Source: Schistocerca nitens
Taxonomy: Eukaryota > Arthropoda > Insecta > Orthoptera > Acrididae
DNA length: 64,000 nucleotides
Direction of reading: 5' to 3'
Assembly (NCBI RefSeq): GCF_023898315.1
Contig: NC_064622.1
Location: 351,769,234-351,833,233, forward strand
The notes under the pieces: model-generated
Told to the model about the DNA's origin: nothing
What the model saw: the letters and a program-made list of their open reading frames with translations, nothing else
Databases searched by the model: none
Program-made: the position numbers and the translations under genes
Part shown: one piece after another, positions 32,590 through 44,605 of the stretch
Layout of the letters: each line of letters begins with the position of its first letter
How positions within the stretch are numbered: the stretch's first letter is position 1

Positions 32590-33113
32590 GGTATATGTGG
32601 ATATCGTCTGCGAAACGCGCTGCGAATAGATTCAGTAGTAAAGAAGTAATAAATTAAAACGTGATGCGGTAGTTTTACTGCATGAACAGCGAAACGATAG
32701 TAAGCAATAAACGTTTTTTGTCTCATCACTGTGTGAGGGCTGTCAGTGACAAAAAGTCTCGTAAACGTTTGAAATTATTTTTAAAGTTTGTTGCCACTCT
32801 CTAAATACTATCAATCTCTGATACTTTCAGAACATATTCCGGCTATTTACGCGTCGTAAGCTACGATACTTTTTCACCCCCACACCTTTGAAAGAGAAGT
32901 GGTTCCTATCACTACAGCGATTCGTTCCAGACAGTAAGTGATATGTGTGTCGAGGTTGGTTGAAACCGGTCCGGTGATATAGCGGGAGATTTGTAAAACA
33001 CATAGATGCACCAATTTTTATTATATATACGGATTAAGTCGAGTTCATTGTATTGTTTTATCAGATGCTGTTCTGAAGCTACAGTAAATTTTTAATAAGT
33101 GGGCAATCTTATT
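32590..33113. other. No recognised feature
   Basis: Nothing recognised apart from short ORFs. Confidence 0.35.
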
Positions 33114-33124
33114 CCTAGCATGAA

Positions 33125-33320
33125 GCCAGCGACTGTGGTCGAGCGGTTCTAGGCACTTCAGTCCGGAACCACGCGGCTGCTACAGTCGCAGGTTCGAATC
33201 CTGCCTCAGGCATGGCTGTGTCTGATGTCCTTAGGATAGTCAGGTTTAAGTAGTTCTTAGGAGACTGATGACCTCAGATGTTAAGTCCCATGGTGCTTAG
33301 AGCCATTTGAACCATTTGAA
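33125..33320 (+). mobile_element. SINE family 1
   Basis: Plus-orientation copy with box B GGTTCGAATCC at about 33191 and tail GAGCCATTTGAACCATTTG. A perfect 11-bp target duplication CCTAGCATGAA flanks it (33114-33124 and 33321-33331). Confidence 0.95.
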
Positions 33321-33334
33321 CCTAGCATGAAAGA

Positions 33335-34180
33335 AACTGTTCATTAACTGGTAGCGTAGACCTGCCTTGTGGTGAAAGGTTTTAGCTGCTTGATCACATC
33401 TTTTCAAATATTTCGTGGAGGATAGAGTTTTTCTCTGCAAGTAATGTGTGATATCCTCACCATATCACCACATTTCTGACAGCTGTAATTTTCATTTCCG
33501 GCCTGAGGATATGACTCCTTACTTTCATGGCCCCAGTAATCTGATATGATTAATTAAGAAACATATGACACCAAGAGACGTACTCAGAATGGCAGCAGGA
33601 AGAAAATACTAAGGGAGTACAGCTGTTAATTGTTGTTATGTGTCCCCTTTTCTTCACCTGTCTCCTTTTACAGTTTAGGTACTTCTTCGGCTGTTCTTTG
33701 TGTTTCGTTCTGCCGCATCTAGGTAATTTACAGCTAGTTAAAAACTAAATGGTCCATTTTAGGAATGTCAACAGTCTTCTGAAGAAAATACGAAGTTCTG
33801 CAATGAATAATTTGATGTAGGAGAATAAATAACCCGATATAGGAGACGGAAAATATTTCAGGCATAAAATTCATGATAATGACGTCGGTCTAACATAAGA
33901 AGACTAAAGTTACTTGGTCTGGAGAGCCGGAAGAAGCCCATACTGAGAGATGCAAAGTAATTGGGACACAAACAATACTCTGAAAATGCGCTTCGTTATA
34001 CAGAGTAGTTATAATTAAACTTTCACTACTTCAGCCAATATAATCTGAAAGCTATTTACCGTGTGGGTACACATCTCCATAAGAATGCTGTTTAGACTGT
34101 GCACCGCAGGATTTGCGTTGTTAGTAACGTACCGTCACCCGCCCGACTAGACGCGCGGTTTAACGCACTGCTTCCCGAGC
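33335..34180. other. No recognised feature
   Basis: Nothing recognised. Confidence 0.35.
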
Positions 34181-34189
34181 GTGAAGGCA

Positions 34190-34535
34190 TGCCGCCCCCC
34201 CCCCCTCCCCCCACTAATTCGCTCGGCTGATTAATGTCGAGATCCAGTGTGTGGATGACATTTAAGGCGGTTTTCCATCTACCTCGGCGAATGCAGGTTA
34301 GATCGCCTTATTCCGCATGAGTTACGTCGTGTCGGCGATTGCTGCCCAAGCACTATTCCTACGTACGCCCCCCCCCGGAGGGGGGGGGGTTCACTGGCGG
34401 CCAAACCGCACGAACCGTACAATAACCCTGGGTTCGGTGTGGGGCGGCGGTGGGGTGGGTGGACTGCTGTGGCCTATTGTGGGGTTGTGGGCAACTGAGG
34501 GCTACGGCGGGATGAAGCCTCTCCGTCGTTTCTAG
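34190..34535. repeat. GC-rich dispersed-repeat-like tract with poly-C/G
   Basis: Runs of C (34192-34211), a C-run facing a G-run (34370-34390, self-complementary), and a GTGTGGGGCGGCGG block. It resembles a repeat I remember from orthopteran DNA, but I cannot classify it. The 72-codon ORF here is a composition artefact. Confidence 0.5.
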
Positions 34536-34629
34536 GTCGTGACATGCCGCCGGGCGACGGTAGTGTTACGGCGTCGTAGGACTGAAACACAGCCGTCAGT
34601 GTGCATTACGGTTGCAGAAATCAGCACGG

Positions 34630-35225
34630 ATCTGGACAACGTGAGCTGGGCTTTACTCGTAGAGCTGTTTTATAAAAACAACAACAATAGAGCTGTCGCT
34701 CTCCGCGTGCATCGACGCATTAGAAGAATTCGAAGAAGTCCTCTTTCCACACTGGGGTTGAAGAACGTGAGACGGAAGTTCGAATTAAGTGGCGATTTGG
34801 TGATTGCTCCTAGGAGATAATGATGCCGAATTGCGCCACAATTGCTGAAGAAGTTACTCTTGCTATGGCAGAGAATATTGGATCCAATGTGTGACCTTTG
34901 AGCAGCTGTGTCACGACAGCTGAACATCCCTTGGTCCACCGTTGTTTCAGGCAGCAGTAGAGGAGTCTCTAGTGCGATTCCAGACTGCCGAGGATGCAAA
35001 TCGTCGTCACACTGAGCAACGTTTGTGACCTGAAACGTATCCGTGTTACGCAATTACTAATGTGACCTTCTCACGTGGAAATTAAAATATGTTCCTTACA
35101 ATAGTTTATTGGTCATTTCTCTTCCATATGTCCTTATAAATGTTTCCACAAAGTTTCATTGCCCTACGATCAATCATTTTTCATGTGGGGCTCTCTCAAT
35201 CAGCGAAAGTTTGATTTTAGCCACA
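34630..35225 (+). pseudogene. DUF4817-type transposase relic
   Basis: The plus frame at 34630-34820 reads WALLVELFYKNNNNRAVALR, then RRIRRSPLSTLGLKN and KFELSGDL. This is the N-terminal DUF4817-type helix-turn-helix of IS630-like transposases (LV-LFY-N--N---ALR-YRR). A following frame near 34915 has RQLNIPWSTV. Stops (from 34818) end the frame and no catalytic core is seen. Confidence 0.65.
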
Positions 35226-35229
35226 TCGA

Positions 35230-35615
35230 ACACAACGTGTCCCATTAGGGCCCAAACGTGAATAATAATAACAACAACAACAATAATAGTGAGAGCAATA
35301 CTTTCACCAGTGCTGCGTTCAGCAAAATGGTTCCCGGAAGTTACTGAGAGACGGCAGCAGAGCGCGCGTCACCAACTCGAAATCAGCGCCTTGGGGTGGG
35401 CCACGCCGTCACAACCGGCGGTCTCCCAGCAACCGGTTTGGGAGCCACGTCGGACAGCTGTGACCGCACATTGCGCGTTATGCTACCGCCTGGCCTGGAA
35501 CGTTCGGTACCTGTGCATTGGTCTGGGAAAGAACAACAAGCACTACGCAGTAAGAACAGGAAACACGTTTTATGGCCAAGGAATGACATTCAGATAATTG
35601 GCGTAAAATATACCA
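35230..35615. other. Unassigned, includes a 102-codon ORF
   Basis: A plus ORF (35289-35597) with no recognised domain overlaps ORFs in two other frames. It has no splice or promoter support and is probably fortuitous in GC-richer sequence. Confidence 0.35.
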
Positions 35616-35617
35616 CC

Positions 35618-37900
35618 TTTTTTTTATCTTTTTGAGTCGTAAGTCTTCTGACTGGTTTGATGTAGTCCGTCATGAATTCCTCTCCAGTGCTAACCTTCTT
35701 CATCTCGTCGTAGCACTTGCAACCCAAGTTCTCAGTTATTTGCTGGATATATTCCAGACTCTGTTTTTCTCTACACTTTTTACCCTCTACAGCTTCCACT
35801 GGTACTATGGAAGTTATTCCTTGATATCCTAATAGATGTCGTATCATATTGTTCTTTCTTATTGACAGCGTTTTCCATGTATTCCTTTCCTCGCCGATTT
35901 TGCGAAGAATCTGCTCATTACTTATCTTTCAACATTCTTCTGTAGTACCACGTTTCAAATGCTTCTATTCTCTTCTCTTACGGCTTGCCCACAGTCCACG
36001 TCTCGCTACCACACAAAGCTGTGCTCCAAACGTACATTCTGAGAATTTTCTTCCTTAAACTAAGACCTGGTGATACTAGTAGACTTCTCTGTGCCAGGAA
36101 TTCCCTTTTTGCCAATGCCAGTCTGCTTTTCTGCTTTTTCTGTCCTCCTTGCTCCGTCCGTCATAGGTTATTTTGCTGCATAGGTAGCAAAATTCCTTAA
36201 CTTCATATACTTTTTGATCCTCAATTAGGCCAGCCACGGTGGGCGAGCGGTTCTAAGCGCTTCAGTCCGGAGCCGCGTAACTGCTACGGTCGCAGGTTCG
36301 AATCCTGCCTCAGGCATGGATGTGTGTGATGTGCTTAGGTTAGTTAGGTTTAAGTAGTTCTAAGTCTAGGGGGCTGATGACCTCAGATGTTGTTCCATAG
36401 AGCTCAGGGCCATTTGAGCCAGTTCATCATCAATTCTCATGTTAAGTTTCTCGCTGTTCTCATTTCTACTAGTCTCATTACTTTCGTCTTTCTTCGATTT
36501 GCTCTCAATCCATATTCTGTACTCATTAGATTGTTCATTCCATTCAACATATTCTGTAATTCTTCCTCACTTTCACTGAGGATAGCAATGTAATCAGCGA
36601 ATTTAACAATGATATACTGTCATCCCAAATTTCAGTCTCAGTTTATAACCTTTCTTTTATTTCCGTCATTGCTTCTTCGACGTACAAATTGAACAGCAGG
36701 GCCAAAACACTACTTCCATGACTTACACTCTTTTTAATCCGCACACTTCGTTGTTGGTCCTCCGCTCTTATTGTTCCCTCATGGTTCTTGTACATGTTGT
36801 ATATTACCCGTCTTTTCCTTCAGCTTACCCCCATTTTTCACAGGATTTCGATCATGTTGCACCACTTTATATTGTCGAACGCTTTTTCCATCTCGACAAA
36901 TCCTATGAACGTGTCTTGATTTTTCTTCATTCTTGCTTCCATTATCAACCACAAAATCATAACTGCCCCTCTTGTGCCTTCATCTTTTCTAAAGCCAAAC
37001 TGATCGTCATCTAAAATATCCTTAATTTTCTTTTCCATTCTTCTGTACATTATTCTTGTTAGTAACTTGGATGCATAAGCTGTTAAGCTGGTTGTGTGAT
37101 AACTGTTCCACTCGTCGGTTATAACTATCTTCGGAATTGTCTGGACGACGTTTTTCCGAAAGTGTGATGGTATGTCGCAAGTCTCATATGTTCTACACAC
37201 CAACATGAATAGTCATTTTGTTACCAATTCCCCCAATGATTTTAGGAACTCCCGTGGAATGTTATGCATTCCTTCTGCCTCATTTGATTTTAAGGCCTCC
37301 AAAGCTCTTCTGTATTCTGATATTGGATCCTCTTTCCAGTCCTGTTTCGTTTTCTATCATGTCATCAGATAATTTCTTCCTCTCATCCAGGCCCTGAGTG
37401 TACTCTTTCCACCTATCCGCTCTCTCCTCAGCGTTTCACAGTGGAATTCCCACTGCACTCCTAATGTTACCGCCCTTGCTTTTAATTTTTAACTTTTCTG
37501 TATGTTGAGTCAGTTCTTCCGACAGTCATTTCTTTTTAGATTTCTTCCCATTTTTCACGTAGCCATTTCGCCTTAGCTTCCTGAACTTCCTGTTTATTTC
37601 AGTTTCAAGTGACTTGTATTTCCATATTTCCCAATTCCTCTGTATATTTTTGTACTTCCTTCTTTCGCCAGTAAACTGAAGTATATTTTCTTTTACTCAC
37701 GGTTGCTTCGCAGTTACCTTCCTTGTACCTACGTTTTTCTCTCCTCCTTCTTTGCTAGTCCTTTCTCAGATGTCCACTCTTCTTCAACTGAACTGCATAT
37801 TGAGCTACTCACTGTGGGAGTATCCTTAACCTCAGAGATCTTAAAAATATCTCTTCATTCCTTAGTGCTTCCATATCCCACTTCTTTGCACATTGATTAG
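35618..37900 (-). pseudogene. RTE-like LINE, decayed, with SINE inside
   Basis: The 3' end is at the left (complement of AGTCTTCTGACTGGTTTGA). The minus frame at 37206-36838 reads RIMYRRMEKKIKDILDDDQFG, then GFRKDEGTRGA and GFVEMEKAFDNIKW. These are RT motifs (DQFGFR--GTR-A, F-D-EKAFD) with the catalytic Asp of EKAFD kept and the expected preceding D changed to E. The YADD region is lost. A family 1 SINE sits at 36227-36425. Frames are broken throughout. Confidence 0.8.
36227..36425 (+). mobile_element. SINE family 1
   Basis: Plus copy with box B GGTTCGAATCC. Imperfect 10-bp target duplication ATCCTCAATT/ATCATCAATT (36217-36226, 36426-36435). It is inserted in the LINE. Confidence 0.92.
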
Positions 37901-37904
37901 TTCA

Positions 37905-39016
37905 TAATGAAATTAAAAAAAAGGAACTTACAACAACCCAGAAAAACTAATACGAAATGCTGCAGTGAGTCTGAAATGATGCTAACCGATCACTCTTGCA
38001 TTCTCCTCGTATTTAAGAAGTTAGGGCGTCGCGTAGATAAAATCCATGGTGCCCGTTATTAATGACGGTTTTTTCAAACAATAACTGCTGCTTCAAGGCT
38101 TAGTGCATGTCACTCCAGTCTTCCCACAAAAGGAAAATACAAGAAGTAGGACGCAGGTCAGTGCCCCATCACCTACTGATTAGTCATCAGCCTAGTACCT
38201 TTGTAACATATCCGTTACCTGTACAAATTAGCCCTCGTTAGTTCCGCCTCCGTCGAAATTGGCTGAATAATAGGCGATTGTCAGCAATGCGTTCTGCACA
38301 AAATTTGCAGATCACCCACTTTATCTGCACGTGGATGCTGAATACTGAATGAGCTAGAACTTACGTCCAGTTCGAGTCTCATTTACTGTAATTACGGTAT
38401 AGATAAACGGATAGCATCATACTGCACTGATTTTCTGCAACATTGTTCGAGTGCAGTAACAGACGTAATTAAACAAAATTATTAATGTGTGGCAAGTAAG
38501 CTATTAACACATTCGCTGTATCAGTCAATCATTGCACTGTCCTTCAAGCAGATAATGACGTCAGAATGAGGAAAACATGCACAGGCAGTATCGCTTGGGA
38601 ATACCACAATTCACATTGTGACGCCACTGTCGCAGTAGATGCCGATCGTTACTGAAATTCGGCGCAGTGTACGTTTATAATTATACGTTTACTGTCCAAT
38701 CAATCAATTAATAGATACTAAACTACTGAATGGTCTCTCAGAGGAGAGATTTAGATAAAAAGCGGTAATTTTCCGACTCGTGGTTTTTACTACATCGTCT
38801 GCAGTATATTTCCTCGTACTGACGGACATAGGTCTTGCACATTTTATAACCTTACTCAGACTGACATTAAATTTAACGAGGACTTCAGGTATAATAATAA
38901 TTTCGGCTGAATTACGCTGGTTAACTTGCTAAAATATAGGCATGTCTTTCAGTAATAATGTTGTAACTGCTGATCTTAATTACTCCGAAACTAGATGAGT
39001 GCGAATGTTACTAACA
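37905..39016. other. No recognised feature
   Basis: Nothing recognised; AT-rich with short ORFs. Confidence 0.35.
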
Positions 39017-39979
39017 TACACCGTCCAAATACATTAACGTGACCATCTGTCAAAAGCCTGAATAACTACCTTTTACAGTGCGGACCACTGCGGGCCTAGC
39101 AGGAAGAGTGTCAGTGTGGTTCTGGAAGGCACTGACAGGGATGTGGAGCCATACCGACTCCAGTGACGAAGCCAGCTGCAGTAGGTTTCTCGGTTCAGGA
39201 TCCATAGAACGAAGTCCGATCGAGGTGCTCCCACAGATTCTCGGTTGAGTCTAAATCCGGCGAACTTGGTGGCCGGAGGAATACGGTAAACTCATTCTGG
39301 TGCTCTTCGAACTATGCGCGTACACTGCGACATGTTGCGTTGTCCTGCTGATAGATGCAATCGTGCTAAGGAAAAGTGGACGTGGATGTGGTCACCAAGG
39401 ATAGATGCATACTTGTTTTGATCCTCTGTGCCTTCCAGAGTGGCGAGATCACCCAGGGAACGCCCTCTAGCCTGGACCCTTCCAACAACTGTTGCAGGGT
39501 GTTCACTTCCGGATGTTTCACGCCATACACGCCAACGGCCGTCTGCCCCATAGGGCATAAAACGTGATTTACCTGAAAAGGCCATCTTTCATCATCCAGT
39601 GGATGCTAGTAGCAGTACTTGCGTGCACATTGCAGGCTGCATGAACCAGACCTCTGCTCAAGAGGGCCATAAGTAGTAACGTTCAGTGAACGGTCGTTAG
39701 GCAAACACTATCGGTAGCCCCGTGGCTCATTATATCCCTGATAACAGTTCCACGTCTGTTTGACAGTACACGTCTCCCAAGCCGTCGTTCAACAGTGTCA
39801 TCTATGGTCCGTGGTGACCCACAGTTGCCCAGCGCCCGTTTTGGATAGCCCAATTTTTCATGCACGTTATATTTTAACCACAGCAGCACGCAAACAGTTT
39901 ACAAACTTAGCCGTTTCAGAAATGCTTACACCATTGGCCAGAAACACAATTATCATGCCTTTTTGGACATCGGATGAAT

Positions 39980-40416
39980 AATATATGGATATGGTGTCTG
40001 TTCTTTCGGACATGTCCGAATATACATATACATATACACCATATACATATAAGTATATAGTTCTGGCAAGACCGACCACGACCTTCTTCTTCTGTGCGGG
40101 TGCACACATATTCCCCGAACTTTTACGGGACTTGGTAAGAATGTCTTCCACGAATAATGAGTGTGTTGGGGTGGGCACTACGAATGTAGTGTGTAAACAT
40201 ACAAGGTGAGAATGTGGGTCTCACGGGAGGCGTGCGCGAGATAGTCCCTGCAGTCACGCTATCCTCTGTGCCCTCGGTGTCTCAGATGGATAGGGCGTCT
40301 GCCATGTAAGCAGGAGATCCCGGGTTCGAGTCCCGATCGGGGACACATTTTCACCTTTCCCCGTTGATAAATATCAACGCCCGTCAGCAGCTGAAGGTAA
40401 TAATGTAATTCTAATT
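39980..40416 (+). mobile_element. SINE with central tRNA-Thr-like domain
   Basis: A 437-bp insert flanked by the perfect 10-bp duplication TCGGATGAAT (39970-39979 and 40417-40426). It starts near GATATGGTGTCTGTTC followed by the palindrome TTCGGACATGTCCGAA. About 290 bp in, it carries a tRNA-like region (40271-40344). After that come CCCCGTTGATAAATATCAACG (a stem-loop) and a short tail. The SINE class is inferred from the target duplication and polymerase III boxes. The long leader before the tRNA region is unusual. Confidence 0.75.
40271..40344 (+). other. tRNA-Thr(TGT)-like region of a SINE
   Basis: A cloverleaf can be drawn. The anticodon stem is TCTGC/GCAGG with loop CATGTAA (anticodon TGT at 40305-40307), the T-arm has GGTTCGAGTCC as box B, and the acceptor is a partly paired CCCTCGG/TCGGGGA. 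Mismatches in the acceptor and T-stem, and its position inside a 437-bp insert with target duplications, argue against a functional tRNA gene. Confidence 0.7.
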
Positions 40417-40599
40417 TCGGATGAATCACGCCGTTTCCTCATTACGGCAACGACTGCAATGTTGTCCAAGCCGCCTGGCACGCTTTACATACCGTCCAGT
40501 GCTAGTGCTCCCACTTGCTGTCTATGAGTGATTACTGCACGTTGACATTGAACATAGGCGGTGGTCACATTAATGTGACTGGACCGTGCATTTTTGGTC

Positions 40600-41650
40600 G
40601 TTGGTTGTAGGAATACTTATTTAAATAGCTTTTTCATGTACTTTACCAGGAAGTCAGTAATATGCCTACATATTAACAATGATGTCGAAATATGAAATTG
40701 CTGATATTTTGTAATTAACACGTTTTTTGGCAAACTAATTAGTTAATTATACTTCTGATAACTAAATGAATGTAATAGATAATACAATTAACTTTGATAA
40801 AGCCCGAGTCAATATTCGAGATGTTTAGATATTGTGCACATCCCATATAAATAAGGATATCGAAGATATCACAGAATTTGAAAAAAAAATTATAATTTTG
40901 GGAGGAAGAAAACATAAAGATTAGAAAGACTCCACCTTTGCTACAGCGCGCAGCACACCATATGGATCTGATGATGGTAGTGACGAGCCATAACTTGGAC
41001 TCCGCGAACCACTGAAGTCATTGCAGCAACTATCCTGACCCGCAATAGCCCAAAAGCCACCCACAGCTCACGAAACTCTCCCATAGCAGTATGCAAGGCG
41101 TGCACTGCTCCGACTGATTTGGGAACCACACAGTTACCCTCAAAAGTCCTTCAAAACATTCTGACGTACGAGCAAATGCATGTGATCAGAAGATACGTTC
41201 CTGTACTGTTCGACGATGAGAGTCAGTTCAACAAATATCTAGGGTCCCGACATATCCCGTGTAAACATAATCTATATGATAAACTTTTCGTTCAAGATAA
41301 CTAGAAGGAGGTAAATACCGACGCCTGGGCTGACGCCTCGTTCCTCGACTTTTCGGGGCGTTCCATACAGTTCAGCGCAGTCTGAATAAAATACGAGCGT
41401 ATCCACAATCAGACAAGTTTAGTGACTGTGAAACTTTTGAGTAGCTGAAACTACTGAGCAGGTGAAACTACTGAGCCTTTACTTATTTTCATCATTTAAA
41501 ACACTGACCAACAGACTTTTGCCTGACAAAGTCAACTCAAACTTAACCTATTCATTTATTACCCACAATATCCAAGCCAAACGCCATCTCACTGCTATAC
41601 AGTGACAACATGGCTTCAAATAACACAAAAGAATTGCCCTGAATTACAAG
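40600..41650. other. No recognised feature
   Basis: Nothing recognised; a 61-codon ORF (41119-41304) has no known family. Confidence 0.35.
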
Positions 41651-41679
41651 AAATCCTAACACTGTTGTTGTTGTGGTCT

Positions 41680-42234
41680 TCAGTCCTGAGACTGGTTTGA
41701 TGCAGCTCTCCATGCTACTCCATCCTGTGCAAGCTTCTTCATCTCCCAGCAACTACTGCAACCTACATCCTTCTGAATCTGCTTAATGTATTCATCTCTC
41801 GGTCTCCCTCTACGATTTTTACCCTCCACGCTGCCCTCCAGTACTAAATTGGTGATCCCTTGATGCCTCAGAACATATCCTACCAACCGATCCCTTCTTC
41901 TAGTCAAGTTGTGCCACAAACTTCTCTTCTCCCCAATCCTATTCAATACCTCCTCATTAGTTATATGATCTACCCATCTAATCTGCAGCATTATTCTGTA
42001 GCACCACATTTCGAAAGCTTGTATTCTCTTCTTGTCCAAACTAGTTATCGTCCCTGTTTCACTTCCATACATGGCTACACTCCATACAAATACTTTCAGA
42101 AACGACTTCCTGACACTTAAATCTATACTCGATGTTAACAAATTTCTCTTCTTCAGAAACGCTTTCCTTGCCATTGCCAGTCTACATTTTATATCTTCTC
42201 TACTTCGACCATCATCAGTTATTTTGCTCCCCAA
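41680..42234 (-). pseudogene. LINE C-terminal region
   Basis: The frame has AMARKAFLKKRNLL, KSFLKVFVWSVAMYGSET, IQAFEMWCYRIMLQIRWVDH, TNEEVLNRI and RGRPRDEYIKQIQKDVGCSS. This is the conserved post-RT part of this LINE group. The motif order matches the shorter relics at 9336, 16130 and 35618. Confidence 0.88.
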
Positions 42235-42270
42235 ATAGCAAAACTCCTTTACTACTTTGTCTTTCCTAAT

Positions 42271-42861
42271 CTAAACCTTTTCATCTCCCGACTTAATTCG
42301 ACTGCACTCCATTACCCTCGTTTTGCTTTCGTTGATGTTCATCTTATATCCTCCTTTCAGGACGCTATCCATTCCTTTTAACTGCTCTTCCAGGTCCTTT
42401 GCTGTCTCTGACAGAATAACAATATCATCGGCGAACCTCAAGGTTGTTATTTCTACTCCATGGATTTTGATACCTACTCCGTATTTTTCTTTTATTTCCT
42501 TCACTGCTTGCTCAATATACATCGGGGAGAGGCTACAACCCTGTCTCACTCCCTTCCCAACCACTGCTCCCCTTTCATGCCCCTCAACTCTTATAACTAC
42601 CAGTTGCTTTCTGTACAAATTGTAAATAGCCTTTCCCTCCCTGTATTTTACCCCCGCCACCTTCAGAATCTGAAAGAGAGTATTCAAGTCAACAATGTCA
42701 AAAGCTTTCTCTAAGTCTACAAATGCTAGAAACGTAGGTTTGCCTTTCCTTAATCTACCTTCCAAGATAAGTCGTAGGGTCAGTATTGCCTCACGTGTTC
42801 CAATATTTCTACGGAATCCAAACTGATCTTCCCCGAGTTCGGCTTCTACCAGTTTTTCCAT
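42271..42861 (-). pseudogene. LINE reverse transcriptase palm
   Basis: 196 open codons with EDQFGFRRNIGTREAI, FLAFVDLEKAFDIVD (catalytic Asp), GVRQGCSLSPM, TTLRFADDIVILSE (catalytic ADD) and a MNINESKT thumb. All RT active-site Asp residues are present, so only the frame breaks on either side make it non-functional. Confidence 0.9.
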
Positions 42862-42876
42862 TCGTCTGTAAAGAAT

Positions 42877-43311
42877 TCACATTAGTATTTTGCAGCCGTG
42901 GCTTATTAAACTCATAGTTCGGAAATTCTCACATCTGTCAACACCTGCTTTCTTTGGGATTAGAATTATTATATTCTTCTTGAAGTCTGAGGGTATTTCG
43001 CCTGTGTCATACATCTTGCTCACCAGATGGTAGAGTTTTGTCAGGACTGGCTCTCCCAAGGCTGTCAGTAGTTCTAATGGAATGTTACCTTCTCCCGGGG
43101 CCTTGTTTCGACTCAGGTCTTTCAGTGCTCTGTCAAACTCTTCACGCAATATCATATCTCCCATTTCATCTTCATCTACATCCTCTTCCATTTCCATAAT
43201 ATTGTCCTCAAGTACATCGCCCTTGTATAGACCCTCTATATACTCCTTCCACCTTTCTGCTTTCCCTTCTTTTCTTAGAACTGGGTTTCCATCTGAGCTC
43301 TTGACATTCAT
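42877..43311 (-). pseudogene. LINE reverse transcriptase N-terminal part
   Basis: The frame carries ERWKEYIEGLYKGD, RALKDLSRNKAPGEGNIPLE, ELLTALGEPVL and IIILIPKKAGVDRCENFRTM. These are RT motifs 0-2 (NKAPG-D-IP-E, IPK-----NYR-I-L). The expected D and Y are changed to N and F. A stop separates it from the palm part. Confidence 0.85.
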
Positions 43312-43539
43312 ACAAGTGGTTCACTTTTCTCCAAAGGTCTCTTTAATTTTCCTGTAGGCAGTATCTATCTTACCCCTAGTGAGATAAGCCTCTACATCCT
43401 TACATTTGTCCTCTAGCCATCCCTGCTTAGCCATTTTGCACTTCCTGTCGATATCATTTTTGAGACGTTTGTATTCCTTTCTGCCTGCTTCATTTACTGC
43501 ATTTTTATATTTTCTCCCTTCACGAATTAACTTCAGTAT

Positions 43540-43932
43540 TTATTCTGTTACCCAAGGATTTCTACTGGCCCTCGTCTTTTTACCTACTTGATCCTCTACT
43601 GCTTTCACTACTTCATCCCTCAAAGCTACCCATTCTTCTTCTACTGTATTTCTTTCCCCCATTCCTGCCAATTGTTCCCTTATGCTCTCTCTGAAACTCA
43701 GTACAACCTCTGGTTTAGTCAGTTTATCCAGGTCCCATCTCCTTAAATTCCCACCTTTTTGCAGTTTCTTCAGTTTTAATCTACAGTTCATAACCAATTG
43801 ATTGTGGTCACAGTCTACATCTGCCCCTGGAAATGTCTTGCAATTTAAAACCTGGTTCCTAAATCTCTGTCTTACCATTACATAATCTATCTGAAACCTG
43901 TCAGTATCTCCCGACTTCTTCCATGTATACAA
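43540..43932 (-). pseudogene. LINE end of endonuclease and connector
   Basis: The frame opens with SGDTDRFQIDYVMVRQRFRN, equivalent to the IDY---- segment that ends the APE domain. A connector with many charged residues (KLTKPEVVLSFRESI) follows. It is separated from the endonuclease entry by a frame break and lacks a catalytic function of its own. Confidence 0.8.
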
Positions 43933-44011
43933 CCTTCTTTTATGATTCTTGAACCAAGTGTTAGCTATGATTAAGTTCTACCAGGCGGCTTCCTCTTTCA
44001 TTTCTTATCCC

Positions 44012-44605
44012 CTATCCATATTCACCTACTAAGTTTCCTTCTCTCCCTTTTCCTACTACCGAATTCCAGTCACCCATGACTATTAAATTTTCATCTCCCT
44101 TCACTATATGAATAATTTCTTTTATTTCATCATACATTTCTTCGATTTTTTCGTCATCTACAGAGCTAGTTGGCATATAAACTTGTACTACTGTAGTATG
44201 CGTGGGGTTCGTGTCTATCTTGGCCACAATAATGCGTTCACTATGCTGTTTGTAGTAGCTTACCCGCATTCCTGTTGTTTTATTCATTATTAAACCTACT
44301 CCTGCATTACCCCTATTTGATTTTGTGTTTATAACCCTATATTCACCTGACCAAAAGTCTTGTTCCTCCTGCCACCGAACTTCACTAATTCCCACTATAT
44401 CTAACTTTAACCTCTCCATTTCCCTTTTTAAATTTTCTAACCTACCTGCCCGATTGAGGGATCTGACATTCCACGCTCCGATCCGTAGAAAGCCAGTTTT
44501 CTTTCTCCTGATAACGACATCCTCTTGAGTAGTCCCCGCCCGGAGATCCGAATGGGGGACTAATTTACCTCCGGAATATTTTACCCAAGAGGACGCCATC
44601 ATCAT
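44012..44605 (-). pseudogene. LINE AP-type endonuclease domain
   Basis: Frame of 197 codons reading RIGAWNVRSLNRAGRLENL, then LDIVGISEVRW, then GNAGVGLIMNK, then the VYMPTSS segment and LIVMGDWNSVVG. These are the N (NVRS), E (SEVRW) and D-x-N (GDWN) motifs of the APE endonuclease of RTE/BovB-type LINEs that nicks target DNA. The last His-containing motif lies beyond the frame break at 44012, so the domain is incomplete in one frame. Confidence 0.85.

Larger units (their letters stand above)
39019..40588 (-). pseudogene. Tc1-like element relic hosting a SINE
   Basis: The terminal repeats are CACCGTCCAAATACATTAACG and, on the complement of the right end, CACGGTCCAGTCACATTAATG. TA lies at 39017-39018 only. 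The minus frame at 39585-39292 reads FSGKSRFMPYGADGRWRVWRE, equivalent to the Tc1 DES-F----DGR-RVWR region with the first catalytic Asp changed to Gly. The colinear copy at 31495 supports the family. A 437-bp retroelement is inserted at 39980-40416. Confidence 0.75.

Noticed and set aside
34317..34535. Gly/Trp-rich small protein
   Set aside because: It arises from G-runs in a repeat-like GC-rich tract.
40271..40344. Functional tRNA-Thr gene
   Set aside because: It lies inside a 437-bp insert with target duplications, and its acceptor and T-stem have mismatches.
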